A DNA stretch of 64,000 nucleotides from Cytobacillus citreus (GTDB taxonomy: Bacteria > Bacillota > Bacilli > Bacillales > Cytobacillaceae): contig NZ_JAGYPM010000002.1 in the NCBI RefSeq assembly GCF_018343665.1, forward strand, positions 723,979 through 787,978, written 5' to 3'. A program made the translations under genes and the position numbers. How positions within the stretch are numbered: position 1 is the stretch's first letter; each line of letters begins with the position of its first letter. Shown here one piece after another: positions 52,156 to 61,386 of the stretch. The notes under the pieces were generated by a model. It was given only the letters and a program-made list of their open reading frames with translations, searched no databases and was not told the origin of the DNA.

Positions 52156-52869
52156 ATGATACGAAGAATACTCATTGGTATATGTGTAATCTTACTATTA
52201 ATTGGTGTTGGGATAATTATGCGAGAAAAGCCAAAGGGATATAAGGAATATAAGAGTTTTACAGAATTGCAGAAATATGAACGAGAAAATATAGATTATC
52301 GGATTAAAGCCTATCATCGCAATCCAGAAATATTAGTGATGGCGATACATGGAGGAAATATAGAAATTGGTACAGGTGAAGTAGCTGTCGATCTCGGAGA
52401 AAAGCTGAACTCCAGCACATATGTATTTGAGGCACTGAAACCAAAGGATAACCAAATGCTTCATATTGCATCAACCTTGTATGATGAACCGACCGCAGTC
52501 AGTATGGCCAAGGAAGCAAAAACCATTTTATCTATACATGGATATCATGACGAAAAAAAAGAAAACGTATATATCGGTGGCAGAAATGACGAATATAAGA
52601 AAATCGTGAAGAAATACTTGAAAAAAGAAGGATTTCATGTAGAAGAAGCACCTAGGAATCTCAAAGGAACACAAAAAAATAACATCGTAAACCGAAATGA
52701 ATTGGGAGAAGGTGTTCAATTAGAATTATCTACAAAGCTAAGAAAAAGCTTTTTTAAAGATGATGACTTCGCAATGAACAATAGAAAACAGGAAACAGAA
52801 GAATACGATAAATTTGTAGAAGCTTTGGAAAAAGCAACTTTAAAGTATAAGCAAAAAGAATTGGAGTAA
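52156..52869 (+). CDS. Membrane-anchored poly-gamma-glutamate hydrolase (PF05908 type)
   Basis: A 237-residue enzyme of the phage PghP/YjqB/YndL group that cleaves poly-gamma-glutamate by a zinc-dependent mechanism. An N-terminal helix (about 3-21) anchors it outside the membrane. Family blocks: AIHGGNIEIGTGEVA (His/Glu), LSIHGYHDE, YIGGRNDE, NIVNRNELGEGVQLELS. ATAAGGAG precedes the ATG. It lies directly after the capsule genes and the IS remnant and likely trims or recycles the polymer made by CapBCA, perhaps partly replacing the lost CapD as a cutting enzyme (inference). Confidence 0.88.
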   Translation: MIRRILIGICVILLLIGVGIIMREKPKGYKEYKSFTELQKYERENIDYRIKAYHRNPEILVMAIHGGNIEIGTGEVAVDLGEKLNSSTYVFEALKPKDNQMLHIASTLYDEPTAVSMAKEAKTILSIHGYHDEKKENVYIGGRNDEYKKIVKKYLKKEGFHVEEAPRNLKGTQKNNIVNRNELGEGVQLELSTKLRKSFFKDDDFAMNNRKQETEEYDKFVEALEKATLKYKQKELE

Positions 52870-52896
52870 CAAATGAAAAACCATATTGATTAAATA

Positions 52897-52940
52897 TGGA
52901 AAAGGCATCCGAATGGGACATTCGGAATGCCTTTTGTCTA
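52897..52940 (+). terminator. Terminator after the PGA hydrolase
   Basis: AAAAGGCATCCGAATG pairs with CATTCGGAATGCCTTTT, followed by a short T-rich stretch. Confidence 0.85.
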
Positions 52941-53072
52941 CAATCTGAGGCACTAAAATTAGTTCCACTTATTATCTTATTGTGCAATCAATAACTCTTA
53001 TATATTCTAAACTTTTTGGGGAATTGTTTCACAATTGCAACAGTTATTGTGTCCGCCATTTGCACCGGCTAG

Positions 53073-53258
53073 ATGAATATGAATAGAATTCAAGCAGAGG
53101 TAATGCCAGCAAATGAGATTTCCAAAAAAATTCTATTAAAAAATGGTTTTATGAAGGAAGGATTGCTAAGACAAGCGAACGTTTGGTCTGGAAAAGGAAT
53201 AGTTGATTTAGAAATATATAGCATACTTAAAGAGGACTATATGAATAGTAATTTTTAA
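53073..53258 (+). pseudogene. C-terminal fragment of a RimJ-type GNAT acetyltransferase
   Basis: 61 residues read MNRIQAEVMPANEISKKILL, KNGFMKEGLLRQANVWSGKG, then a short tail: the last strands and the 'N..S.. lL.k.GF..EG..R' signature of RimJ/RimL acetyltransferases. The N-terminal two thirds and the acetyl-CoA loop are missing and no ribosome site precedes it. A gene remnant. Confidence 0.6.
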
Positions 53259-53284
53259 AATATATGGATATTTCCATATAATAA

Positions 53285-53357
53285 GAAAACACTTACGAAT
53301 TCCTGGCAATCATGTTAGCGTCACTCAACATAACAGGAGGGGTTCGTAAGTGTTTTT
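53285..53357 (+). terminator. Large hairpin terminator
   Basis: AAACACTTACGAA pairs with TTCGTAAGTGTTT, enclosing CCTG/CAGG and TGTTA/TAACA, followed by T. The stretch 53358-53630 holds no supported gene. Confidence 0.7.
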
Positions 53358-53630
53358 CACTTTACTAGGATAGTTATTTTCTACATGTTGAAAAAAGTAC
53401 ATCAGAAATGCGTTGTCCCTTGTGTGAATATCTGTCTGCCCTTGTCCAGGACTGGAGAACAGGGAAGATATGTGATTCACTAGTCTTAAACAAACTTAGT
53501 CTTCCTTCTTCAGCTTTTCTTAAGGTAGTTGATGAAGGAGCTACTTAAGATTGGGAACCAATCTAGCTAACTTAATTCTGGGATTGTGTTGAAATCACAG
53601 AAAGTGGTGAAGGGACATAAATATTAACTT

Positions 53631-54977
53631 TTAACTAGCCATTTTAATCGTCCTGTCAGGTTCTTTCTTTGATTTGGCTACAATCAAACCGATTAAAAAT
53701 CCGATTAGGCCTGTGACAATCCAGCCAGCGCCATTTTCAAATAATGGAATGAAACCAAAGATGTTATTAATGGTTTCCGGTGCAATAATGCCGTCCTTTA
53801 AAGCATCAAGAATGGCAACAAATCCCACGCCAATCATTGTTCCAATATAAACCGATTGATGACCTTTAAACAAATTATTTGTAAATATTAAAACGATTAA
53901 AGCAATGGCCAATGGATAGAGTAAAAGCAAAATAGGAGATGCTAATGTTAGAATTTTGTTGAGACCAAAGTTTGTAATGATTAAGCTAAAAATGGAAAAG
54001 AGAATTAACCACTTTTTATAAGAAATGGAAGGGACAATTCTTTCGAAGTATTCGGATACAGCTGCTAAACAGGCAACATTTGTTGTGATTCCTGTTAAGA
54101 ATATAATGGTCCCGATGATATAAATTCCGATCTGTCCGAATAGAACTTTTGAGCTTTGTGCTAACACTTCTCCGCCATTTTCCTTAAACCCAATGGCGTC
54201 GACGCTTGAAGCACCAATCCATGCCATTGAGGTTTGCAGCCCGACCAAGCCGATAATAGTCACGATTCCTGCTTTAATAAATATCTTTGATACTTCCTTT
54301 TCAGACTTTATTCCTAAGGAACTGATCGATTTAATGAAAATTCCTCCAAATACAAAGGCGGCAAGAACGTCCATCGTGTAGTAGCCTTGTACAAACCCTT
54401 TCAAAAAAGCGTCAAAGCTTTGAATATACTCTCCTTGAGGTTGTCCAATACTTCCCATTGGTGTAAAAATTGACTTTCCAATTAGCAATAATAATAATAT
54501 TGCAAATATAGGAGTGATTATTTTTCCAAGCCGATCGACAAATTTTGTTGTATTCCATGAAAGCAAGATCGTTAGTACGATAAATATCGTAGAGAAAATA
54601 AACAAATAAAGACTGCCATCTGATTTCATTTCTACTAAAGGATGTATGGCAATTTCATATACGACAGAAGTTGTTCTCGGGATTACATAAATTGGCCCAA
54701 GCGCTAAGAATAGTAAAATTGAGAATATGGTAGCGAACACGGGGTGAACTCTTCCTGATAGTTTTTCAACTGTTCCTCCTCCGCGTGTTAAAGCTATGAT
54801 AGCTAGTAAAACTAAGCCTACACCTGTAATTAAAAATCCACCCATGGCAATCCAAGTATTTGTTCCTGCCTGTTGGCCTACCATCGGAGCGAATATAACG
54901 TTACCAGCGCCTAAGAACATAGCAAAGAGCATGAGACCAATTACAATCACTTGCAAAAATGATACTTTCTTTTCCAT
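53631..54977 (-). CDS. brnQ: Branched-chain amino acid carrier BrnQ family
   Basis: A 448-residue membrane carrier with about twelve helices, of the LIVCS family. The N-terminal block MLFAMFLGAGNVIFAPMVGQQAG is typical. In other species it takes up Leu/Ile/Val with Na+ or H+. Next to proline-metabolic genes, it may carry proline or a related amino acid here (inference). AAGGAGGAG precedes the start. It is probably the last gene of the operon that starts at 57135, although it has 130 bases of its own upstream DNA. Confidence 0.9.
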   Translation of the reverse strand: MEKKVSFLQVIVIGLMLFAMFLGAGNVIFAPMVGQQAGTNTWIAMGGFLITGVGLVLLAIIALTRGGGTVEKLSGRVHPVFATIFSILLFLALGPIYVIPRTTSVVYEIAIHPLVEMKSDGSLYLFIFSTIFIVLTILLSWNTTKFVDRLGKIITPIFAILLLLLIGKSIFTPMGSIGQPQGEYIQSFDAFLKGFVQGYYTMDVLAAFVFGGIFIKSISSLGIKSEKEVSKIFIKAGIVTIIGLVGLQTSMAWIGASSVDAIGFKENGGEVLAQSSKVLFGQIGIYIIGTIIFLTGITTNVACLAAVSEYFERIVPSISYKKWLILFSIFSLIITNFGLNKILTLASPILLLLYPLAIALIVLIFTNNLFKGHQSVYIGTMIGVGFVAILDALKDGIIAPETINNIFGFIPLFENGAGWIVTGLIGFLIGLIVAKSKKEPDRTIKMAS

Positions 54978-55105
54978 TGATTCTCCTCCTTAAGATACAA
55001 ATCGAGGATGACATTTAATAAGGAGGGATGGATATTCGTCCTCCGCTCTATTATAAATATTATAGTAGTATTATAACATTTCAGTCATCTTAGTTTTTAC
55101 ACTAT

Positions 55106-56077
55106 TCATTTTTTACTTAATCTTCCTAAAATAAAGGCTCCAGCTCCAATTCCAATTAGTGTATTTGTTTTTTTAGAAAACACCTGTTTTGCAACAAGAT
55201 TGAGATTTTGTGGACGTTCAGCTAATCGGCGCATGAAATAGCCATACCAATCATTTCCGAATGGGACATATGTGCAGAAATTATAGCCTTCCTTGGCAAG
55301 CTTAAGCTGTAAATCTTTTCTAAATCCATACAGCATTTGGAATTCAAATTTTTCTTGCGGAATATTATTCTTTTTCGCAAAATTTTTCACATGATCTATG
55401 ACATGGTGGTCATGGGTTGCGATTGATGTGAATTTCCCGTTTAACAAGTGATATTCAATTAGCTTGATGTAGTTTCGGTCAATATCTTTTTTGTCTTGAT
55501 AGGCTAAGTTTTCAGGCTCCTTATAAGCACCTTTTACGATTCTTAAGCGATAGTTTTCATATTTTTTTATGATTTCTTCAGATTGATAGAAGTATGCTTG
55601 AATGACTGTGCCGAGATTATCATATTCTTTCGAAAGCTCATCGATAATATCAAAAGATGGCTGCAGATGGCCATAATCCTCCATGTCAAAGTTAATAAAA
55701 ATATTATACTCGTATGCTTTTGCAACGATTTCCCTTAAGTTCTCCAAACAGAAGCCATATTCAATATCTAAGCCAAGCTGGGTAGGCTTTAAGGAAATAT
55801 GAGCATCCAAATTATTTTTATGAATAGCCTCAATAACGCCCAGAATTTGATTCATAGCCTCTGTTGCTTCCTTTTTTTCAAAAACAAATTCACCTAGATT
55901 ATCGATTGTTGCCGAAATGCCATTTTCATTTAACTTTTTGACGCTTTCGACCATTTCCTCTATATTTGTTCCGGCAACAACAGATTGGGCGCCAAGTTTT
56001 AGTCCCCATCTTTTTGCCCCGCTGTTAAGAACTTTATTTTGTGATAGCATCATAAAGAAGTCTCTTGTTAAAGCCAA
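55106..56077 (-). CDS. Proline dehydrogenase (FAD-dependent)
   Basis: A TIM-barrel flavoenzyme of 323 residues that oxidises L-proline to pyrroline-5-carboxylate. Family blocks are visible: AHISLKPTQLGLDIEYGFC, FINFDMEDYG, LRIVKGAYKEPENLAY, IATHDHHVIDHVKNF, FEFQMLYGFR and YVPFGNDWYGYFMRRLAERPQN (substrate and FAD contacts). The start is TTG 56077, seven bases after TGGAGGT. The ATG at 56131 would add 18 residues upstream of that site. It ends with a hydrophobic segment (GIGAGAFILG). It follows the racemase-family gene at 57135 and is likely in the same operon. Confidence 0.88.
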   Translation of the reverse strand: MALTRDFFMMLSQNKVLNSGAKRWGLKLGAQSVVAGTNIEEMVESVKKLNENGISATIDNLGEFVFEKKEATEAMNQILGVIEAIHKNNLDAHISLKPTQLGLDIEYGFCLENLREIVAKAYEYNIFINFDMEDYGHLQPSFDIIDELSKEYDNLGTVIQAYFYQSEEIIKKYENYRLRIVKGAYKEPENLAYQDKKDIDRNYIKLIEYHLLNGKFTSIATHDHHVIDHVKNFAKKNNIPQEKFEFQMLYGFRKDLQLKLAKEGYNFCTYVPFGNDWYGYFMRRLAERPQNLNLVAKQVFSKKTNTLIGIGAGAFILGRLSKK

Positions 56078-56148
56078 AGTAATTACCTCCATTTTTTGCA
56101 CTTGCTGCTGCAGTGACAAGCACTTTTCCAATTTATAATTTGGTTAGA

Positions 56149-57135
56149 TTATTTTAATAGAAATCCTTCTGTATATGGATCTGTCTCATCTAATAAGAAT
56201 TTATGAACGCCTGTTACCCATGCAGATCCTGTGATTTTTGGAATGATGGCTTCATATCCTTTTACGTTTGTAAAATCAACGACCTCCCCTTTAAACTGTG
56301 ATCCAATGATGCTTTCTTGAATAATTTGCTCATTTAGTTCAAGCTTCAAGGTTGATAGTTTTGCACATGTTCCTGTTCCGCAAGGGGATCTGTCGATTTG
56401 GCCATCTCCAAAAACAACGGTATTTTTATAATGATTTTCATCTAGCTGAAGGCTGAATTCAACAAGGTCAATGGTCGTTATTTCCGGAATTTCGGGATGC
56501 TCAATAACCAATTGTTCATTTGCTGCCTTCCTGATGGCCATGCCAATTGCCGCGATTTGATCTTGTTCATCAATGTCTAATTTAAAATTGAATTGTTCAG
56601 CATCCACTATGGCGAAAAAACTTCCCCCAAACGCAATATCCATCTTAATTAACCCTAAGTCTTCTACTAAAACGCTTACATCCTTTTTAAATAAAAACGC
56701 TGGAACATTAATAAAGGAAACTTCTTTCACCTTATCGTTTTCGTATGCTACATGGCATTCAACAATACCAGAAGGCGTGTCAAGGAATACCTTGTCCTTT
56801 TTAGCGATGAGGCCATTATTTATAGCAATTGTGACAGAGGCAATCGTACCATGACCACACATGTTCAGATAACCGCCGCTATCCATAAATAGGACACCGA
56901 GATCGCAATCAGGATTGCATGGCGGTGTTAATATGGCACCGAACATATTTAAATGACCTCTTGGTTCATGCATTAGAAGTTTACGAATATGGTCTAATTC
57001 GGATTCTAAATATTGTTTCTTCTGCATCATTGTATTTCCTTGAACGCTAGGAAGACCGTCAACAATAATTCTGGCTGCCTCTCCCATCGTATGGGCATCA
57101 ATTGTTTGAATATAATTTTCCAAAGTTAACATCAT
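56149..57135 (-). CDS. Proline racemase/hydroxyproline epimerase family enzyme
   Basis: A cofactor-independent epimerase of 328 residues. Both catalytic cysteines are present: Cys in LNMCGHGTI (about residue 93) and Cys in SPCGTGTCAKLS (about 256), so it should be a true racemase or epimerase and not a dehydratase variant. Substrate is proline or 4-hydroxyproline; the neighbouring proline dehydrogenase fits either. GGAGG sets the start. A sigma-54 promoter lies about 50 bases upstream. Confidence 0.9.
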   Translation of the reverse strand: MMLTLENYIQTIDAHTMGEAARIIVDGLPSVQGNTMMQKKQYLESELDHIRKLLMHEPRGHLNMFGAILTPPCNPDCDLGVLFMDSGGYLNMCGHGTIASVTIAINNGLIAKKDKVFLDTPSGIVECHVAYENDKVKEVSFINVPAFLFKKDVSVLVEDLGLIKMDIAFGGSFFAIVDAEQFNFKLDIDEQDQIAAIGMAIRKAANEQLVIEHPEIPEITTIDLVEFSLQLDENHYKNTVVFGDGQIDRSPCGTGTCAKLSTLKLELNEQIIQESIIGSQFKGEVVDFTNVKGYEAIIPKITGSAWVTGVHKFLLDETDPYTEGFLLK

Positions 57136-57180
57136 ATTTGCAACCTCCTGATGATATTAATGGTGACTACGTAGCTAATG

Positions 57181-57197
57181 TGCAAATTTTATGCCAA
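57181..57197 (-). promoter_or_regulatory. Sigma-54 (-24/-12) promoter of the proline operon
   Basis: On the minus strand the sequence is TTGGCATAAAATTTGCA, with GG and GC ten bases apart, matching TGGCAC-N5-TTGCW. It points at the racemase gene. The gene encoding a sigma-54 activator is divergent and directly adjacent. Confidence 0.85.
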
Positions 57198-57270
57198 CTT
57201 GAATAATTAGGGATAATTGTAATATTGCTAACGATTTCTAGTCCTTGTACAATAGGAAGTGTTCATTAAA

Positions 57271-57286
57271 TTTACACTTTTGTAAA
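57271..57286. promoter_or_regulatory. Candidate activator-binding inverted repeat
   Basis: TTTACACTTTTGTAAA is a perfect 6-bp-arm inverted repeat about 75 bp upstream of the -24 box, followed by TTTACATTTACAG. This is the usual place for an upstream activating site of a sigma-54 regulator. Inferred. Confidence 0.5.
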
Positions 57287-57329
57287 TACACCTTTACATT
57301 TACAGTAGTGACAGTGGGAGGTGCAAGGA

Positions 57330-58703
57330 ATGAAAGATTTGTCATTGGATCATTCCTTTAATTATTTAAATGCTTTAATGGAAACAAGTTCTGATGCTAT
57401 AACAATTATTAATGCATTAGGGGAAGTGCAATATTGGAGTGCACAGGCTGAACAAATTTATGGAGTCCCGCTCAAGGATATTAAGCAGAAGAAAATAAGC
57501 AAGTTTTTTAAAATAGAAGATTTGAAAATACTCGAGATACTAGAAACAAAGAAAGCCGTTTCGAATGTGTATCATCAGCCAAGACCAGATATGCATGTTT
57601 TGATTAGCTCCTCTCCCATTTTTGATGATAAGGGGAATTTAATAGGAGCTATCTCGATCGACCAAGACATAACAAATATTGTGAAATTAAATGAGAAGTT
57701 AACTTTAACGACAACCCAATTACAAAAAATAAAACAACAGTATCATTTGCATGAACAAATAGGTCCATTATCAGAAATTAAAGGGCATAGTGATGCTTTA
57801 CAAAATGCAAAGGGCTTAGCTATAAAAGTTGCGAAAACGGATGCTACGGTTTTAATTCAAGGGGAAAGTGGAGTAGGGAAAGAACTATTTGCGCAAGGAA
57901 TTCATGAAGCCAGCTTAAGAAAGAATCAGCCTTTTATTCCGATTAACTGTGGCGCTATTCCGGATGCTCTTTTTGAAAGCGAGTTTTTTGGCTATGAAAA
58001 AGGATCTTTTACAGGTGCAGATAAGGAGGGGAAAGCAGGAAAAGTGGAGATGGCGGACGGTGGTACTTTATTTTTAGATGAAATTGGTATGCTTCCACTT
58101 GATATGCAAGTGAAATTATTAAGGGTTCTCCAGGAAAGAGAAGTTTGTCGCATTGGCGGAAATACCTCGGTAAAAGTGAATATTAGAATCGTTGCAGCGA
58201 CGAATAGCGATTTAGAAGAAATGGTCAAACAGGGGACATTCCGAGAAGATTTATATTATCGTTTAAATGTTGTTACATTGAAGATTCCCCCACTTCGAGA
58301 GAGAATTGATGATATTCCGGAATTGGTCAAAAATTTCGCTCAAGAATTTGCTGTCAAATACCAAAAGGAGCTTCCAACGCTTATGAATAGTGCAATGGAT
58401 GTATTTATGAGCTATAAATGGCCAGGAAATATAAGAGAACTAAGAAATGTTGTGGAGAGAATGATCATCTTTATTGATAAATCTGCAATCAATGCGGAAG
58501 ATATCATTAATATATTTCCTAGTATTAAACAGGAAAATATGAATAAGGAAGGATTAGCCCTCGAGAAAGCAACATTGGAAAAGGATAGAATTATAGAAGC
58601 CCTTAACGAAACATATGGAAATAAAAGCGCTGCAGCCAAAAAATTAGGTATTTCCAGGGTAAGCCTCTACAATAAAATAAAACAATTTGATATTAAAGTT
58701 TGA
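57330..58703 (+). CDS. PAS-domain sigma-54-dependent transcriptional activator
   Basis: A 457-residue bacterial enhancer-binding protein. PAS domain about 10-115 (sensor), AAA+ domain with Walker A GESGVGKE (178-185), sigma-54 contact loop GSFTGA (225-230), Walker B GGTLFLDEIG, and a Fis-type helix-turn-helix at the end (NKSAAAKKLGISRVSLYNKI). The start ATG 57330 follows GGGAGG; GTG 57321 is in the site. It is divergent from the racemase gene, whose -24/-12 promoter it likely drives. The PAS may sense proline or a breakdown product. Confidence 0.93.
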   Translation: MKDLSLDHSFNYLNALMETSSDAITIINALGEVQYWSAQAEQIYGVPLKDIKQKKISKFFKIEDLKILEILETKKAVSNVYHQPRPDMHVLISSSPIFDDKGNLIGAISIDQDITNIVKLNEKLTLTTTQLQKIKQQYHLHEQIGPLSEIKGHSDALQNAKGLAIKVAKTDATVLIQGESGVGKELFAQGIHEASLRKNQPFIPINCGAIPDALFESEFFGYEKGSFTGADKEGKAGKVEMADGGTLFLDEIGMLPLDMQVKLLRVLQEREVCRIGGNTSVKVNIRIVAATNSDLEEMVKQGTFREDLYYRLNVVTLKIPPLRERIDDIPELVKNFAQEFAVKYQKELPTLMNSAMDVFMSYKWPGNIRELRNVVERMIIFIDKSAINAEDIINIFPSIKQENMNKEGLALEKATLEKDRIIEALNETYGNKSAAAKKLGISRVSLYNKIKQFDIKV

Positions 58704-58721
58704 AAGCTTTTAATGCTAGAA

Positions 58722-58756
58722 AAAGAGGATGAGCGTTTAAAATCTCATCCTCTTAT
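58722..58756. terminator. Bidirectional terminator
   Basis: AAGAGGATGAG pairs with CTCATCCTCTT between the activator gene and the facing ABC permease gene. Confidence 0.7.
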
Positions 58757-58834
58757 TTAAATTTGTTTGGAACTAGTTTTGCTTATTCTAAAAAACTGTT
58801 AAATTGCAAGTATCTTATTAGATCCAAGTCATTC

Positions 58835-59938
58835 TTACGCTCTCCACTTAAAAAACTTCGCACCAACAGCAAATGTTGCGATCCCCCATAATACAAGTAC
58901 TCCGATATTAACCCAAAAGCTCGAGTTCATGATCCCAATGCCATACACCATACTATCTCGAATCCCGTTAGCAAAGTAAGTGAGCGGGGAAATGACGGCA
59001 ATGGGTTTTATATAGCTAGGGAGCATAGATAACTCGAAAAAGATGCCGCTTAAGAACATCATGAGTAAGCTGAAAATATTGGCTAACCCCATATAACCGT
59101 CCATTGATTTCGTAAAAGCCGAAATCATAAAGCCGAAAGCAGAGAAGGTAATCGTTCCGACGATAAAGACGATTAGAAAAGAAAGAATATTTAAATGTAA
59201 GGAAGCTTTAAAAAAGAAGACGCCAATGAATGTGAGGATGATAATTTGAATGATTGAGAGTATGAGGCGAACTAAAGTCTGGCTTAGTCCAAATGTACCC
59301 ATCGAGATGGGTATCAGCATTAATCGTTTTAAAAGACCATTTCTGCGCATTTCAATCATACCAACCATCCCAAATAACCCTGCTTGCCCGATGGATAAAG
59401 CAATCATCCCGGTGAAAAGGAAATCCACATATTTCAGCGTATCACTTCCAGAAGAAATATATTTTGTCTGCAAAGTAAGCTGAGGACTTACATTTGCAAT
59501 TCGATAGTTCACTTCTTGAAGAACACCGTTAAGAATACCGCCCATTGCTTGATTCAGTATGGAATTTTCTTTTTCTTTATTTAATAGCAACTCTACACCC
59601 TTTGCGTCAAGACTAGTTGGAAGAACAATTGCTGCATCAATCTTTTTTTCTTTTAGCCACTCCGCTGCCTCTGCACGGCTAACTGTCGAATCCTTTTCCC
59701 ATGTGAGTACTGGTATTTGTTTCAATACTAATTGTATGCCGGATGCAAGTTCATTCGGTTCTTCCATAACTGTTACAATATGAGCCTCAAAGGTAGATTC
59801 GCCGTCATTGGATCCACCGAAAATAGTCAGGAAAATAACCATAAGTAAAATGGGAAAAGCGATGGACCAGCCCCATACTGCTTTTTCGCGGAACGTTGAT
59901 TTGAAATTCGCCTCAAAGAGCTTACGAAACTGTTTCAT
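58835..59938 (-). CDS. ABC-2 type exporter permease
   Basis: A 367-residue membrane subunit of an ABC-2 exporter (DrrB/YhgE-like). One N-terminal helix (about 20-40), a large outside domain (about 45-170) and about five C-terminal helices (FLFTGMIALSIGQAGLFGMVG, LFFLSGIFFELSMLPSYIKP-type). The start ATG 59938 follows GGAGGG; the longer frame to 59983 includes the site. It begins four bases after the ATPase stop and forms an export pair with it. Cargo unknown. Confidence 0.86.
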   Translation of the reverse strand: MKQFRKLFEANFKSTFREKAVWGWSIAFPILLMVIFLTIFGGSNDGESTFEAHIVTVMEEPNELASGIQLVLKQIPVLTWEKDSTVSRAEAAEWLKEKKIDAAIVLPTSLDAKGVELLLNKEKENSILNQAMGGILNGVLQEVNYRIANVSPQLTLQTKYISSGSDTLKYVDFLFTGMIALSIGQAGLFGMVGMIEMRRNGLLKRLMLIPISMGTFGLSQTLVRLILSIIQIIILTFIGVFFFKASLHLNILSFLIVFIVGTITFSAFGFMISAFTKSMDGYMGLANIFSLLMMFLSGIFFELSMLPSYIKPIAVISPLTYFANGIRDSMVYGIGIMNSSFWVNIGVLVLWGIATFAVGAKFFKWRA

Positions 59939-59942
59939 TTGT

Positions 59943-60872
59943 TTAGTCCCTCCACTCTTTCCCTGTAAATGTAATAAAAACATCCTCTAGGCTTAAATCT
60001 TTAATCCCAATTTGCTGAACGAGGATTTGATTCTCTGTCGTATATTTAAAAAGATGATAGAGTGATTCTTCTGGGCTTGCTGTTGAAAAAATGAGCTTGT
60101 TTTGCTCTGTATGCACTTTTGTTACCCCGGGATACGCTTTAACCATCAGAACCATTTTCTGGGCGTCTTTCATACTAGAAGGAAAAGTCAGGTGAATTTC
60201 ACGTTCTTTTGCTAAAAGTTGTATTAAGTTCTGCGGAGTATCTAGGGCAATGATTTTGCCTTGGTCAACAATACAAACACGATCACTTAGCTTTTCGGCT
60301 TCTTCCATATAATGCGTTGTTAAAATGGTCGTTTTTCCTAAGCCTTTTAGTTTGAGGATAATATCCCATATGTTTCTGCGTGCTTGCGGGTCTAGTCCTG
60401 TTGTCGGTTCATCTAGGAATAGAATATCAGGATCATTGACTAGTGCGATTCCAATCGCCAGCCGCTGCCTTTGCCCGCCAGATAAGGTTTTGACAAATTT
60501 TTTTCGATGGTCGGTTAAATTAATAAATTCCAAAACCTCGTCAATGGAGCGTGAACGTTCATAGAGCCCTGCAAACACATCTAAACTTTCGTATACGTTA
60601 AGTAGGTCAAACAAGGCACTCGTCTGCGGCTGGACACCGATGATTTGCTTAATGGGCGTTGAATCGCCTTTCCAGTTCATTCCCTTCAGTTGGATTTCTC
60701 CGTTATCTGGTTTTTGCAGCCCCTCAATCATTTCCAGTGTTGTTGTTTTCCCGGCACCATTAGGACCAATAATCGTAAATATTTCACCAGCTTCTACGGA
60801 AAAGCTAATTGAATCCACAGCCACTACCGATTGAAACGACTTTCGAAGCTCCTTTACTTCCAAAATGGGCAA
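59943..60872 (-). CDS. ABC-type exporter ATP-binding protein
   Basis: An ATPase of 309 residues. Walker A GPNGAGKTT, signature LSGGQRQR, Walker B ILFLDEPTTGLDPQ and the H-loop THYMEEAE are intact. The C-terminal about 90 residues are a DrrA-type extension. The start is TTG 60872, behind AAAGGGGGG. Partner permease is the next gene. The pair may export a drug, lantibiotic-like peptide or other small molecule. Confidence 0.92.
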   Translation of the reverse strand: MPILEVKELRKSFQSVVAVDSISFSVEAGEIFTIIGPNGAGKTTTLEMIEGLQKPDNGEIQLKGMNWKGDSTPIKQIIGVQPQTSALFDLLNVYESLDVFAGLYERSRSIDEVLEFINLTDHRKKFVKTLSGGQRQRLAIGIALVNDPDILFLDEPTTGLDPQARRNIWDIILKLKGLGKTTILTTHYMEEAEKLSDRVCIVDQGKIIALDTPQNLIQLLAKEREIHLTFPSSMKDAQKMVLMVKAYPGVTKVHTEQNKLIFSTASPEESLYHLFKYTTENQILVQQIGIKDLSLEDVFITFTGKEWRD

Positions 60873-60960
60873 TCCAATCCCCCCTTTAATGATCAAAAAA
60901 AATCATACACAGGTTAATTGTATTCTTTTGGAAAATGGAATTATTCCCTTTTAAGTAACT

Positions 60961-61170
60961 ATTACTGCATTGGCCTTCTTGATATTTCTTGTGGTAGGAT
61001 TCGGTTTTGTTAAGGATATAATACTCTTTTTTATGGGGAGCCTTGATTATAAGCGTATGATTTTAGGACTGATTGATATTATGTGGGTTTATTTCTATAT
61101 AGATTGTTTTTGCTTTAGCAGGCGCGAGTCCGGTTACAGCATGGCAGAGCTATGGCTATTTGTTAGCTAA
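60961..61170 (+). pseudogene. Decayed partial duplicate of tatC
   Basis: Translates as ALAFLIFLVVGFGFVKDIIL, FFMGSLDYKRMILGLIDIMW and so on, clearly the same as residues 20-90 of the tatC gene 426 bases downstream, with several substitutions and frameshifts. No start site or ribosome binding site. A leftover of a tandem duplication. Confidence 0.88.
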
Positions 61171-61232
61171 TAGGAAAGTTTAATGTGTTCACAACTTATT
61201 TATAAGAGGTGTTGACAATAGTAGAGGTTTTG

Positions 61233-61260
61233 TTGACAAATATACAACGAATCTTATATT
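61233..61260 (+). promoter_or_regulatory. Sigma-A promoter of tatC
   Basis: TTGACA (61233), 16-bp spacer, TATATT (61255), about 125 bp before the tatC start. An additional TTGACA occurs at 61213. Confidence 0.65.
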
Positions 61261-61386
61261 GTAATTATGAAACTATATATATTAGATTCTTTTGGGTGAA
61301 ACAGCTAGATATAAGCCCATTGATGTTAATATTTCTTAAAGTAAAAAACACTATTATTCTCTAATCCGAAATTAGGAGGTGGGACT

